Assembly: GCF_008691045.1 (NCBI RefSeq)
Contig: NZ_VMSO01000016.1
Location: forward strand, 1 to 56,898
Reading direction: 5' to 3'
DNA length: 56,898 bases
From: Mediterraneibacter catenae
GTDB taxonomy: Bacteria; Bacillota; Clostridia; Lachnospirales; Lachnospiraceae
Notes under the pieces: generated by a model
What the model saw: only the letters and a program-made list of their open reading frames with translations
Database searches by the model: none
What the model was told of the DNA's origin: nothing
Program-made: the position numbers and the translations under genes
Part shown: in pieces, positions 15,867 to 25,767 of the stretch
How the letters are laid out: every line of letters begins with the position of its first letter
Position numbering within the stretch: position 1 is the first letter of the stretch

Positions 15867-16703
15867 ATGTTTGGTTATGTTACGATATGCGAGCCGGAAC
15901 TGAAAGTAAAAGATCTGAAGAAGTACAGAGGGTATTACTGCGGGCTCTGCCGTGTGCTTAAGGAAGAATACGGTTTTATGGGACAGATGACGCTTACTTA
16001 TGATATGACGTTCGCGATCATTCTTCTGTCGTCATTGTATGAGGATACTGCAGATATGGAAATGCACCGATGCAAAGTCCATCCCGTAAAAAAGCAGCTG
16101 ATGTTAAGAAACGAGATTACATCCTATGCGGCTGCCATGAATGTGCTGCTGGCCTATTACCATTTGGATGATGACTGGCGGGACGACAGGAAGATCAGCA
16201 GTTTTATGGCGAAGAGCGTGATCCATGGAAAAGTAAAGAAAATAATAGAACAGTATCCAAGACAGAGTGAGGCAATCCGGACCTCTATGGCAGAGCTTTC
16301 GGCATGCGAAAAGGAAAATAGCATGGATATCGACCGGACGGCGGGATGCTTCGGCAGGCTGATGGAAGAACTGTTTCTCTACCGCAATGATATGTGGGAG
16401 AAAAATCTGCGTAAAATGGGATTTTTTCTTGGAAAATTTATCTATCTCATGGATGCGTATGAAGATCTGCCGGAGGATCTGGAAAAAAACAGATATAATC
16501 CGCTCAGGAAGATCTGCGGGGAGCCGGGGTATGAAGATCGGATCAGGCAGATTCTCTGTATGATGATCGCGGAGAGCACGGCGGAATTTGAACGTCTTCC
16601 ATGCCTTGTAGATGTGGACATTTTGCGCAATATATTGTATGATGGGGTGTGGAATCGATATAATAAGATACAGATGAAGAAAAGTGAGGATCAGAAAAAA
16701 TGA
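15867..16703 (+). CDS. DUF5685 family protein
   Basis: The protein has 278 residues. It starts with the family signature [20 protein letters not shown] followed by [14 protein letters not shown], a paired-cysteine motif. The rest is predicted helical, with conserved acidic and histidine residues ([29 protein letters not shown]) reminiscent of an all-alpha prenyl-synthase-like fold, although no enzyme activity is known. It overlaps the next gene (DnaJ-domain) by 4 bases, so the two are co-translated and probably act together. Confidence 0.8.
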   Translation: MFGYVTICEPELKVKDLKKYRGYYCGLCRVLKEEYGFMGQMTLTYDMTFAIILLSSLYEDTADMEMHRCKVHPVKKQLMLRNEITSYAAAMNVLLAYYHLDDDWRDDRKISSFMAKSVIHGKVKKIIEQYPRQSEAIRTSMAELSACEKENSMDIDRTAGCFGRLMEELFLYRNDMWEKNLRKMGFFLGKFIYLMDAYEDLPEDLEKNRYNPLRKICGEPGYEDRIRQILCMMIAESTAEFERLPCLVDVDILRNILYDGVWNRYNKIQMKKSEDQKK

Positions 16704-17386
16704 ATAAAAATCCATATGAGGTGCTCGGAGTATCTCCGAACGCGTCAGATGAGGAAATAAAAAAAGCTTACCGCGAGCTGACGCGGAAATACCATCCGGA
16801 TGCCAATGTGGACAATCCTCTGGCAGATCTGGCTGAGGAAAAGTTCAAAGAAGTGCAGGAGGCATATGATACCATCATGCATGAGCGCTCTTCCGGAAAT
16901 GCCGGGGGTTATTCCTACGGAGGCGGCTCCTCTTCAGGCAGCTCAGGCGGGTACTCCTATGGAGGTTCATCTTACGGAAATTACGACGGTTATCAGAACG
17001 CGCAGCAGGATCCGAGACTTCAGGCAGCGGTTAACTATATCAATAACAGACGTTTCCGGGAAGCTCTTAATACGCTGGATCAGGTATCTGAAAGGTCTGC
17101 CCTCTGGTATTATCTGAGCGGCTGTGCGAATGCCGGGCTTGGAAATAATATACTGGCGAGAGACCACGCGGCTCAGGCAGTTAATATGGAACCCAATAAT
17201 ATGCAGTACAGACAGCTTTTAAATCAGCTTGATTTCAGCAGCAGGAGATATCAGAACAGTCCCTATGGAAATGGTTACGGCATGGGAGGCAATACATCCT
17301 GCGGTACAGGAAATTTCTGTTGTGATCTGTGGCTTGCCGATACGTGCTGCGAATGTATGGGAGGAGATCTTTGTTCATGCATGTAA
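16700..17386 (+). CDS. DnaJ-domain protein with Gly/Ser/Tyr linker and cysteine-rich tail
   Basis: The protein has 228 residues. Residues 1 to about 65 are a J-domain with the HPD motif ([10 protein letters not shown]), needed to stimulate Hsp70 ATPase. A Gly/Ser/Tyr-rich linker with repeated GGYSYGG units follows, then a helical tetratricopeptide-like segment (about 100-175), and a short tail with eight cysteines ending CSCM. It is not a classical DnaJ, which has a CxxCxGxG zinc domain. It overlaps both neighbours, indicating a tightly coupled trio with DUF5685 and a membrane protein. A role as adaptor bringing DnaK to a membrane client is inference. Confidence 0.85.
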   Translation: MNKNPYEVLGVSPNASDEEIKKAYRELTRKYHPDANVDNPLADLAEEKFKEVQEAYDTIMHERSSGNAGGYSYGGGSSSGSSGGYSYGGSSYGNYDGYQNAQQDPRLQAAVNYINNRRFREALNTLDQVSERSALWYYLSGCANAGLGNNILARDHAAQAVNMEPNNMQYRQLLNQLDFSSRRYQNSPYGNGYGMGGNTSCGTGNFCCDLWLADTCCECMGGDLCSCM

Positions 17387-17907
17387 AGGCGAAGACAGTG
17401 GCGCTTGGGGGACTTTTTCTTGCGCTGACCATTGTTTTTATGGCGCTCGGGAGCGTGATCGAGACAAGTACGCTTTTTCTCCTTGCGGCGGCCTCCTTTT
17501 TCGTGGGGATCGTGGTCCGTGAGTTCGGACTTGCGGCGGGCGCTGCATTTTATCTGGCGGCAGTACTGCTCGGATTCTTTGTGGCTCCGAATAAATTTTA
17601 TGTGCTTACATTTGCGGCAATGGGATTTTACATCCTGGGGATTGAAGCGGTGTGGCGCTGGCTCCTCAGGCGGGATGAAATACAAAAACGATATCTTATA
17701 TTCTGGATTGGAAAATATGTCGTATTTAATATTGTATATATTCCGATCGTGATTCTTTTCCGTGATATGCTTTTTGCACAGGCGGTATCAGACACGCTGC
17801 TTGTCATCGTAATTCTTGGCGGACAGATCGGGCTCTTTATTTATGACAGGGCTTATGATTATGTACAGGAGCATATATGGGGAAAGATGAGAGGAAGATT
17901 TCTGTGA
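17377..17907 (+). CDS. Integral membrane protein, function unknown
   Basis: The protein has 176 residues with about five hydrophobic segments (for example [46 protein letters not shown]). The start at 17377 is chosen because GGGAGGAG lies 10 bases upstream and it overlaps the dnaJ-like stop by 10 bases. The layout resembles small YbaN/ECF-like or DUF2232-type membrane proteins, but I cannot assign a family. It closes the DUF5685-DnaJ-membrane operon. Confidence 0.7.
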   Translation: MHVKAKTVALGGLFLALTIVFMALGSVIETSTLFLLAAASFFVGIVVREFGLAAGAAFYLAAVLLGFFVAPNKFYVLTFAAMGFYILGIEAVWRWLLRRDEIQKRYLIFWIGKYVVFNIVYIPIVILFRDMLFAQAVSDTLLVIVILGGQIGLFIYDRAYDYVQEHIWGKMRGRFL

Positions 17908-17946
17908 GACGGAGCGGATCTGTCTGGTGAACCGGATGGAGATATT

Positions 17947-19008
17947 ATGGACAATAAAGAACTGTTTAAACTGACTGAACATGAAAAGAAGATGAAAAAC
18001 TTCTATCAGACAACCGGAAGAGAGATCCTGACAACACCGCTGAATTTTGAACAGTATGAGCAGCTTATGGATGAACATCCGGAATTTCCGGATGTCAGGG
18101 AGTTCTACCGTACCACGACTTCATTCGGATACGGAACAACGCTGGCAAGAGAAGGTGTATTCGCTGATCGGAACGAGGTTGATATGAATATCAATGGGCG
18201 ATATTCATACCCTCTGCTTCATAATCATACATTTTTTGAAATTATCTATGTATACAGAGGCTCCTGTATCAATTATATCGAAGATACTTTCATTGAGATG
18301 AAGCAGGGGGATTTCTGTTTTCTCGCGCCGGATTCCATGCATACCATTGTCTCGGTGAATGATGAGGATATTATTATGAACCTGATCCTCAGCAGGGACA
18401 GTTTCGAATGCTTTTTTCTTGAGATGCTCAGAGAAAAGAATCTGATTTCTGATTTTTTCAGGCGTGTGCTTTATGACAGGGCGGCAACGCCGTTCATCCT
18501 GTTCCCTACGGGCGGTGATTTCAGAATTGACGGGCTGTGGATGGCGATGTATCAGGAACGTATATCCGGAAAATACGCATATGAGAAATGTATCGCTCTC
18601 TATGCCAGGATCCTGTTCCTTTATCTGATCCGAAGTTATGAAATGATGGCGGTGGTTCCGGGATACGCCAGTGCGAAAACAGATCACCATATTGTGGCTA
18701 TGCTGGGGTATATTGCGGCGAATTACAGTAATGTAACTCTGCGCAGTCTGGCGGAATTCTTTTGTTATAATGAGTCATATGTCAGCAGGATGCTCAAAAC
18801 ACATACAGGGAAAACATTCAATGAAATCGTTAATGATCTGCGCATGGAACATGCGAAGGAAATGCTGGGGAACACGGATAAAACAATCGGCGAAATCAGC
18901 CAGGAAGTCGGCTGCTTTGATTCGAGCCATCTGAGCAAAAAGTTCCGGGGAAAATATGGAGTATCACCAAAAGAATACCGAAAAAAATTGAAAGAAGATT
19001 TGAATTAA
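17947..19008 (+). CDS. AraC-family regulator with cupin sensor
   Basis: The protein has 353 residues. A cupin core (LLHNHTFFEIIYVYRG, FCFLAPDSMHTI) sits at about residues 90-135. The C-terminal AraC double helix-turn-helix (LRSLAEFFCYNESYVSRML; IGEISQEVGCFDSSHLSKKF) ends in YRKKLK. It starts 39 bases after the membrane protein gene with GGAG before the ATG. The next gene on the same strand is a GH106-like hydrolase behind a terminator, so regulation of that gene by a rhamnose-type or similar sugar is plausible but not shown. Confidence 0.85.
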   Translation: MDNKELFKLTEHEKKMKNFYQTTGREILTTPLNFEQYEQLMDEHPEFPDVREFYRTTTSFGYGTTLAREGVFADRNEVDMNINGRYSYPLLHNHTFFEIIYVYRGSCINYIEDTFIEMKQGDFCFLAPDSMHTIVSVNDEDIIMNLILSRDSFECFFLEMLREKNLISDFFRRVLYDRAATPFILFPTGGDFRIDGLWMAMYQERISGKYAYEKCIALYARILFLYLIRSYEMMAVVPGYASAKTDHHIVAMLGYIAANYSNVTLRSLAEFFCYNESYVSRMLKTHTGKTFNEIVNDLRMEHAKEMLGNTDKTIGEISQEVGCFDSSHLSKKFRGKYGVSPKEYRKKLKEDLN

Positions 19009-19017
19009 TTAAAAATG

Positions 19018-19059
19018 TACTGTAAAACAGAGGAAATTCTGCTTTGCAGTATTTTTTTT
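19018..19059 (+). terminator. Terminator after AraC gene
   Basis: A stem of ACTG-AAA-CAGA against TCTG-TTT-CAGT with small bulges (19019-19050) is followed by eight T. It separates the regulator from the hydrolase gene. Confidence 0.75.
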
Positions 19060-19189
19060 ATTATCAAAAAAATACCGTTAATGTTATCAAAAATATACAA
19101 TATTTTACTTCCATGTATTGTTATACTTTTCCTATCCTAGAAGCAGTGTGTGCAAACGTAAAAGTAAAAGAAGTGTGAGGTGCAATGAA

Positions 19190-21805
19190 ATGAAAAACAG
19201 TCAGGTACATATCTTTCCGTTTTTGTGGATGCGTGGTGAGGAAGAAAGCGTTTTACGGACAGAACTGGAGAAGATCAGTGAGTCCAGCATTAATGCGGTA
19301 TGTCTGGAGGCAAGGCCCCACCCGGATTTTGCAGGGGACGGCTGGTGGCATGATTTTGACATCGTGCTGGACGAGGCAAAGAAGCGTGATATGAAAATCT
19401 GGATTCTCGATGATGCTCATTTCCCGACCGGTCAGGCAAATGGTCTGCTCCCTAAAAAATATCCGGAACGCGCAAGGAGATATCTCTATACGCAGTTCGT
19501 AGAACTGACAGGACCGGTGCCGTGCGCTCAGGTCAATGTGGATCTGATGACCACAAAGCAGATCACATGGATGGATCTGGGTAAACCGATTGTGAAACCG
19601 CTGATCGATGAGAGCCGGATCGTGAGCGTGACAGCATGCCGTCTGGAAAAAGGGGAAGTGTTAAGCGGTGAAGTGGTGGACCTGACGGGAAATATCCGGG
19701 ACGGCATTCTGACATGGGATATTCCGGCAGGAACATGGCGGATCCACGTCAACTTCGTCACCACAGATTTCGGCGTAAATCCGGAGTATATCAACTATAT
19801 TGATGAGGATTCCGTAAAGGTGCTGATTGAGAGTGTATACGAGCCGCATTATGAGCGCTATAAAGACGAATTCGGAAAAACGATCCTCGGATTTTTCTCA
19901 GACGAACCGGGATTTTATAATACGAACGGTCTGGAAATGAATGATAAGATCGGAACAAAACTTATGCCTCTTCCATGGGGAAAAGAGATGGAAAAAATGT
20001 TCGCTGAGGCATGCGGGGATGACTGGAAGGAAAAGATTCCGTATCTCTGGTACGAGGATGCAGATGGTGAATTCAGTGATCTGAGATTTCACTATATGGA
20101 CTGTGTGAGCAGACTGTATGCGAAGAATTTCAGCGGTCAGCTTGGCAGATGGTGCAGGGAGCACGGCGTAGAATATGTCGGACATGTTGTGGAGGACGGC
20201 CGGCAGCATTCCAGACTGGGCAGCGGAGCAGCTCACTATTTCCGTGCCATGCTGGGACAGGATATGGCCGGAATCGATAACATCGGAAACCAGCTGATCC
20301 CGGGCAACCCGGACAGTTCGAGACACAACGGTGCGATCCTCTGGGATCCCACGTTCTACCATTTCGGCATCGGAAAGCTGGGAGCCTCTGCGGCAGCTAT
20401 TGACCCGAAGAAGCAGGGGCGTCTGCTGTGCGAGAACTTTGGGGCATACGGATGGAGCCTGGGGATAAAGAACATGAAATGGATGGTGGACAGCTTTATT
20501 GCTCAGGGGGTAAACCGTTTTGTACCCCATGCATTTTCCATGGCAGAGTATCCGGATGACGACTGCCCGCCGCACTACTATGCAAGAGGAAATAACCCGC
20601 AGTTTCCGTTCTTCGGGAAGCTTATGGAATATACGGACAGACTGTGTCAGATTTTTGACGGCGGCATGAATGTCCCTCAGGCAGCAGTGCTTTATGAGGC
20701 GGAAGCAGACTGGGCGGGTGAGACGATGCCGTTTTACGCGCCGGGCAGAGAACTTCTGGAGCATCAGATCGACTATGAAGTAATTCCGGCGGATGTGTTT
20801 GAGGACAGTGAGTATTACGGTACAAAGGTTGAGAACGGCAGTCTTATCGTTAACGGCCGCTGTATGAAAGCGCTCATCATTCCTCAGGCAGATCATATTT
20901 CTGAAGAGGCGGTTAAATTTATTACTGCCAATTCGGATCTGAACGTCATTTTTGTAAACAGCAGGCCGAAAGCAGTGACCGGGGGAAAATTCAGCGCCGA
21001 TGTGCTGGAGAAATATCCGGCAGTTCCGCTCGAAGAACTGGCGGATACACTAAGGAATGCCGGAATATTTGACATACAGACAGAGAATAAATATAAGACT
21101 TTGAGTGTATATCACTATAAAAAGGAGAAAGATTTCTACTATTTCTTTAACACCTCTTTGTCGGAAACAATTTCCACAGAGGTAACCCTGAGAGAGAACG
21201 GCTGCTTTGGAATGTATGATGCGATGACTGACAGGTGGTACAAAGCAGACCAGAAGGGCAGCAGCTTCCGCCTGGAACTGAAGCCGTATGAGTCTGTGGT
21301 TCTGGCAGTTGACCCGGATCACGGGCTTGAAGAGAACCTGAAAGCCAGATCCACCGGGGCTGTTGATATTTCAGGCAGCTGGAAATTCAGGATGTGTCCG
21401 GCCGGAAGCAAGGAATGGACAGAGATGGAAGAAATGGACAGCCTGCGTCCGGTATCGGAAAAATACAGAGATTTTTCCGGCGTGATGGAATATACAAAGA
21501 TGGTAAATGTGAAGAAAGACGGCAGCAGATATATTTTCAGTCCACAGTATGTTTTTGAGTGCATGGAAGTATCCGTAAACGGAGCTGCCGCAGGGACAAA
21601 GATCTGCCCGCCCTACGATGTGGATATTACGGATGCGCTGACAGACGGTGAAAATGAGATCAGAGTCAGGGTGGTAAATACACTTCTCAGAGACGCAAAT
21701 ACAAAGCCGGGAATCTTCGGACCGGACAGGGCGGTCATGGAGCCGTCCGGCATGTTCGGAACGATCTGCCTTGTGAAAGAAAGGATGCATGATCCGGCAG
21801 AGTAA
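19190..21805 (+). CDS. GH106-like glycoside hydrolase (putative alpha-L-rhamnosidase)
   Basis: This large cytoplasmic protein has 871 residues and no signal peptide. The N-terminal half is a TIM barrel with the segments WILDDAHFPTGQANG, TILGFFSDEPGFYN and YVGHVVEDGRQHSRLG. These resemble the GH106 / PF17132 pattern (DE..PSG.AGG and G..TDEP). The C-terminus (about 720-871) looks like a GH2-type galactose-binding beta domain (SGSWKFRMCP ... VVNTLLRDANTKPGIFGP). The family removes terminal rhamnose or related sugars. Start at 19190 follows GAGGTG. A rhamnosidase would suit a plant-glycoside degrader, but specificity is uncertain. Confidence 0.65.
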   Translation: MKNSQVHIFPFLWMRGEEESVLRTELEKISESSINAVCLEARPHPDFAGDGWWHDFDIVLDEAKKRDMKIWILDDAHFPTGQANGLLPKKYPERARRYLYTQFVELTGPVPCAQVNVDLMTTKQITWMDLGKPIVKPLIDESRIVSVTACRLEKGEVLSGEVVDLTGNIRDGILTWDIPAGTWRIHVNFVTTDFGVNPEYINYIDEDSVKVLIESVYEPHYERYKDEFGKTILGFFSDEPGFYNTNGLEMNDKIGTKLMPLPWGKEMEKMFAEACGDDWKEKIPYLWYEDADGEFSDLRFHYMDCVSRLYAKNFSGQLGRWCREHGVEYVGHVVEDGRQHSRLGSGAAHYFRAMLGQDMAGIDNIGNQLIPGNPDSSRHNGAILWDPTFYHFGIGKLGASAAAIDPKKQGRLLCENFGAYGWSLGIKNMKWMVDSFIAQGVNRFVPHAFSMAEYPDDDCPPHYYARGNNPQFPFFGKLMEYTDRLCQIFDGGMNVPQAAVLYEAEADWAGETMPFYAPGRELLEHQIDYEVIPADVFEDSEYYGTKVENGSLIVNGRCMKALIIPQADHISEEAVKFITANSDLNVIFVNSRPKAVTGGKFSADVLEKYPAVPLEELADTLRNAGIFDIQTENKYKTLSVYHYKKEKDFYYFFNTSLSETISTEVTLRENGCFGMYDAMTDRWYKADQKGSSFRLELKPYESVVLAVDPDHGLEENLKARSTGAVDISGSWKFRMCPAGSKEWTEMEEMDSLRPVSEKYRDFSGVMEYTKMVNVKKDGSRYIFSPQYVFECMEVSVNGAAAGTKICPPYDVDITDALTDGENEIRVRVVNTLLRDANTKPGIFGPDRAVMEPSGMFGTICLVKERMHDPAE

Positions 21806-21855
21806 CATTGACGCGCCGAGGATTGTTCTGTGTCTTCTTTTGAATTTCCACTCAA

Positions 21856-23193
21856 TCAGTTCTCTGTACGGAATTCGTTATAGAGCTGGATCCGCAGCAG
21901 GAACAGAGCAAGTATCGCGGAGAGGACATCGGATACAGCCTGTGCGGCGATGATTCCCGTATATCCGCCGACACGCACCGCAATCAGGAGTACAGCAAGG
22001 AATACTACGCCCTGTCGGCTGATCGACAGAATGAATGATCCTGCAACTTTTCCTGCCGACTGGAAGATAATGGTAATAAGCAGAACAACTCCTACAAAGA
22101 CCATGGAAATTACCTGCCAGCGGAGCATCAGTGTTCCCTCGCGTACAATGCTTTCATTGTCGATGAATATCCTCATCAGAACGCCGGACAGGATGAATAC
22201 GGCCGCGGTAAGTATAATCGCGGTAATGCTGATAAAAATCATGCAGAATCTGAGAAGTTCACAGAGTTTTTTGTGGTTCCCGGATCCGAAGTAGTAGCCG
22301 AACATCGGCTGGCCGCCGAAGGCGAGACCGGTCAGGACAAGCAGAACGATCATGCTGACTTTCAGAACGATTCCCATTGCTGCAATCCTGTCATTCCCGT
22401 AGGAAAGAAGAAACTGATTGACAAGGATTACACTGATACTCTGCATGACGTTTACGATCGCAGCCGGAATCCCGATGCCGAAGATCTGGCCGACGTAGCC
22501 CAGAGGTATGCGGATCTTTCCGGGATTCATGGAAAGGCTCCGGCTTTTTGAAGCTACGATCAGGATAAGGAAGATATCTGTAAACAGGTAACCGATCACA
22601 GAGGCGACAGCCGCTCCGGCAGCGCCCAGTCCGAGGAGTGTGATCAGGATCGGATCAAGAATGATATTTACCACGGCGCCGCCCACACTTCCGATCATGG
22701 ATTCTTTCGAGAGGCCTTCCGACCGCAGGTGGTTTGTATGCACATAGGATGCCACAATTGCAGGTGAACCGAGTACAATCCAGAAATAGTAGTCGGATGC
22801 ATGCCGCAGAGTTTCTGAATTGGCGCCAAGCAGAACAAGGACCTGTGATTTAAAAGCCAGCAGAATGACGGTCACTGCAAGCCCGACGATCCATGCGGCG
22901 TAAAAGCAGAAGGAGCTGACCCGGTTTACACCGTCGCTGTCCTGCCGGCCCAGCAGCCGGGAGATCATTGAGCTTCCGCCCTGTCCGAATATATTTCCGA
23001 AAGCCATTAGCAGCATGAAGACCGGAGCGCCGAGTGAGACACCGGCTACCAGGTTGGTATCCCCGGTCTGCGCGACAAAGAATGTGTCCGCGAGATTATA
23101 GATAAGTGTGACAACAAGACTCAGCACCAGAGGAATGGAGAGTCTGAAATAAGCTGTTGACAGTTTTTCCTTTTCAAATAATTCATTTCCCAT
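21856..23193 (-). CDS. MATE-family efflux transporter
   Basis: The protein has 445 residues and 12 predicted membrane segments with internal duplication. It has the MATE features near the start (STAYFRLSIPLVLSLVVTLI, YNLADTFFVAQ) and SMISRLLGRQ at the end of helix 2. Such proteins export cationic drugs, flavonoid-like or other small molecules using a Na+ or H+ gradient. GGAGGT precedes the start. It is divergent from a Crp/Fnr-type regulator gene, and a perfect Crp-type palindrome lies between them about 40 bases upstream of the predicted start of transcription, consistent with activation. Confidence 0.9.
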   Translation of the reverse strand: MGNELFEKEKLSTAYFRLSIPLVLSLVVTLIYNLADTFFVAQTGDTNLVAGVSLGAPVFMLLMAFGNIFGQGGSSMISRLLGRQDSDGVNRVSSFCFYAAWIVGLAVTVILLAFKSQVLVLLGANSETLRHASDYYFWIVLGSPAIVASYVHTNHLRSEGLSKESMIGSVGGAVVNIILDPILITLLGLGAAGAAVASVIGYLFTDIFLILIVASKSRSLSMNPGKIRIPLGYVGQIFGIGIPAAIVNVMQSISVILVNQFLLSYGNDRIAAMGIVLKVSMIVLLVLTGLAFGGQPMFGYYFGSGNHKKLCELLRFCMIFISITAIILTAAVFILSGVLMRIFIDNESIVREGTLMLRWQVISMVFVGVVLLITIIFQSAGKVAGSFILSISRQGVVFLAVLLIAVRVGGYTGIIAAQAVSDVLSAILALFLLRIQLYNEFRTEN

Positions 23194-23216
23194 TTTTTCA
23201 ACCTCCTGACCATAGT

Positions 23217-23256
23217 TTATACGAGCCGGTTGATTTTTTGTGTGACATATGTCACA
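23217..23256 (-). promoter_or_regulatory. Crp/Fnr-type palindrome and MATE promoter
   Basis: TGTGACATATGTCACA (23241-23256) is a perfect 16-base palindrome matching the TGTGA-N6-TCACA Crp consensus. On the minus strand a TATAAA -10 box at 23222-23217 places the site centre about 39 bases upstream of the MATE transcription start, near the class II activator position. The adjacent Crp/Fnr gene is the obvious binding protein. Confidence 0.75.
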
Positions 23257-23275
23257 ATAAGAAAAAGACTTTTGG

Positions 23276-23917
23276 GTGGAAACTGATATGAAGGAGATCA
23301 GGGATAAAAGACTTATTGAAAAATGGCTGGATCAGTGCGGAATCAGAGATCATTTTGATACACCGGACCTGGAATTCCGTGCGGTTCAATATGAGAAGGG
23401 AGAAGTGATACTTTCTCCGGATACTATGCTGGAGAACATTCTGTTTCTTGCGGAGGGGCAGATTTCGATATACGGCATCCGGGATAATGGTATGATGTCA
23501 CCCATCACTGCCATATCGGGAACAGCGCTGCTGGGAGATATGGAATTCTGTGAGGAAAAGGCCTCTCCATTGTTTGTGGAAGCCAGATCTGCAGTGATAT
23601 GCCTTGTCCTTCCACTGAGACGATATCGCGAACAGCTGCATCAGGATGTATCGTTTCTCCATCTTGTCCTGCATTCTCTGTCAGATAAACTGAATATGTT
23701 TGCTTCCATGGAAGCAGTTTCGGCCAATATCGAGGACCGTGTGCTCTTTTATATGAAAGAAAATTGCGGCGGTGTGCTGGACGGAGTTGAGGCTGCAGCG
23801 CTTCATCTGCGCTGCAGCCGTCGTCAGCTTCAGAGGATTCTCCGGAAACTGACGGAGGAAAGCAGAATAGAAAAAACCGGGCGGGGCAGGTATTGCCTTA
23901 CAGATGACAAAAAATGA
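23276..23917 (+). CDS. Crp/Fnr-family transcriptional regulator
   Basis: The protein has 213 residues: an N-terminal cyclic-nucleotide-type beta barrel (VQYEKGEVILSPDTMLENILFLAEGQISIY), a dimerisation helix, and a C-terminal winged helix (AALHLRCSRRQLQRILRKL). There is no N-terminal cysteine cluster as in Fnr, and the phosphate-binding arginine pattern of true CAP is not evident, so the signal is unknown. GTG at 23276 is the likely start, with an ATG at 23288 as alternative; neither has a strong ribosome site. Likely controls the divergent MATE gene and itself. Confidence 0.85.
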   Translation: METDMKEIRDKRLIEKWLDQCGIRDHFDTPDLEFRAVQYEKGEVILSPDTMLENILFLAEGQISIYGIRDNGMMSPITAISGTALLGDMEFCEEKASPLFVEARSAVICLVLPLRRYREQLHQDVSFLHLVLHSLSDKLNMFASMEAVSANIEDRVLFYMKENCGGVLDGVEAAALHLRCSRRQLQRILRKLTEESRIEKTGRGRYCLTDDKK

Positions 23918-24071
23918 ATGCTTAAAATTGACCAATGATTAAACTTATGAGCTTCTGAAAAAGAACAGGTCAATTTTATTGTTGAGAAATGTGAATTCGT
24001 GAGAGGTTTTAAGATTTATTTTGTTTTAGGATAATAGTAACATATGTATAACGCGAAGAAAGGAATTATCT

Positions 24072-25694
24072 ATGGAAAGAAAAATCAAAAACCCAATTCT
24101 TCCGGGATTTTATCCGGATCCGTCAATCTGCAAAGCCAATGGTGAATTTTACCTTGTCTGTTCAAGTTTTGAACTCTATCCGGGCATTCCGGTTTTTCGA
24201 AGCAGAGATCTGGCCCACTGGGTACAGATTGGAAACGTCATGACAAAGGATAACGGCTTTCATGTCAAGGCCAATACATTTACCGGAGGCGTTATGGCGC
24301 CTACAATCCGGTATTACGATGAAACTTTTTATATTATTAATACAAATTACAGTGACAAAGGAAACTATATTGTTACGTCAAAAAATCCGGCCGGTCCATG
24401 GTCCGAACCTCATTGGCTGGATGATGTCCCGGGAATTGACGCATCTCTCTTTATTGATGATGACGGGAGTGCATATGTTCTGGGAACCGGAAATGTGGTT
24501 GAGCGGGCAGACGGAAGTATGGACAGGGGAATCTGGATCGCAGAATTTGATCTGAAGGAAATGAAGCTTGCCGGAGAACCGAAAGCTATCTGGGACAGTG
24601 CTCTCAGAAATGCGGCATCTCCTGAGGCGCCTCATGTGTACCATAAAGACGGCTGGTATTATCTTGTTATTGCAGAGGGAGGAACCGAGCATTATCATTC
24701 AGTGACAGTTGCCAGAAGCCGTGACGTGAAAGGCTGGTATGAAGGTTTTCCGGGGAATCCGGTTATGACTCACAGGCATCTGGGGTACGGCTGTGAGATT
24801 GCTAACGCGGGACATGCAGATCTGGTTGAGACAGATGAAGGAAACTGGTATGCGGTAATGCTCGCATCCAGAACCATTGGCGGCTATTATAAAAATCTGG
24901 GACGTGAGACTTATATATGCCCGGTTATCTGGGAACGGGACTGGCCGGTATTCAGTCCGGGGACCGGAAAGCTGGAATGGGAATATGATGCGGATGAAAA
25001 TCTGCCGTGGATGGAAGTTTCGAAAGAAAACCAGAAGAGTCTGGACAGCGGTGTTACCGATGAATGGTGCTTCTGGGGAACACCTTACGGGGATTTCTGG
25101 AAAGCGGAAGATAAATCGGTATCGCTTCGGTGTCTGCCCAGACAAATCAATGAACCGCTCAAATGTCTTCTGGATGAATCGGAAAACGGGCGCAGGGATG
25201 ACTGTGTAAGCTTCATCGGGCACAGGGTGACCGGTGTGGACTACAGATTTTCCTGCCGCATGAATTTTTCTCCTGAAGAAGGGGAGTCAGCGGGAATTGT
25301 GCTTCTTCAGGCAAGCAATCATCAGTATCGGCTGGAAAAAGTGCGCAAGGGAGAAAGTGAAGTCCTTCAGGTGGTTCTGTCTACCTGCAAAATGGATGTG
25401 CCGCCGCATTTTCCAGGGTTCACAAGCGAGACAAAGGAAAAGATTCTGGCGGAAATCCCGTGGTTTTCCGCAGATGCAGAGCTGGCTGCCGAAGTTTCGG
25501 AGCAGGATTTCAGTTTTTACTATGTCAGAGCGGGCAGAAAATTTCCAATCTTCGAGCATGCGGACGGAAGACTGATCAATCCGGAAATTGTAGGATGTAT
25601 GACAGGTATGCTGGCAGGAATATTTGCCAGTGGAAACGGAACCGACAGCACGAATACGGCAGTGTTCACAGATGTCGTCTATGAAGATAAGTAA
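24072..25694 (+). CDS. GH43 beta-xylosidase / alpha-L-arabinofuranosidase
   Basis: The protein has 540 residues and no signal peptide, so it acts on imported oligosaccharides. The five-bladed propeller carries the catalytic set: base D16 (FYPDPSI), pKa-modulating D123 (PGIDASLF) and acid E185 (SPEAPHVY). Residues from about 330 form the C-terminal beta-sandwich typical of XynB-type GH43 (subfamilies 11/12). It would remove xylose or arabinose from xylo-oligosaccharides or glycosides. GAAAGGA precedes the ATG; the next gene is an AraC-GH39 hybrid 73 bases downstream on the same strand. Confidence 0.9.
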   Translation: MERKIKNPILPGFYPDPSICKANGEFYLVCSSFELYPGIPVFRSRDLAHWVQIGNVMTKDNGFHVKANTFTGGVMAPTIRYYDETFYIINTNYSDKGNYIVTSKNPAGPWSEPHWLDDVPGIDASLFIDDDGSAYVLGTGNVVERADGSMDRGIWIAEFDLKEMKLAGEPKAIWDSALRNAASPEAPHVYHKDGWYYLVIAEGGTEHYHSVTVARSRDVKGWYEGFPGNPVMTHRHLGYGCEIANAGHADLVETDEGNWYAVMLASRTIGGYYKNLGRETYICPVIWERDWPVFSPGTGKLEWEYDADENLPWMEVSKENQKSLDSGVTDEWCFWGTPYGDFWKAEDKSVSLRCLPRQINEPLKCLLDESENGRRDDCVSFIGHRVTGVDYRFSCRMNFSPEEGESAGIVLLQASNHQYRLEKVRKGESEVLQVVLSTCKMDVPPHFPGFTSETKEKILAEIPWFSADAELAAEVSEQDFSFYYVRAGRKFPIFEHADGRLINPEIVGCMTGMLAGIFASGNGTDSTNTAVFTDVVYEDK

Positions 25695-25767
25695 GACCGT
25701 TCCTGCGTAAACAGGACAGCCGTGAGGGGGCAAAAAGATATAAATACTACAGTAAGGAAGGCACAGA

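Noticed and set aside
19898..20896. Minus-strand frame of 332 codons within the GH106-like gene
   Set aside because: No ribosome site or family motif; it is the antisense shadow of a well-supported gene.
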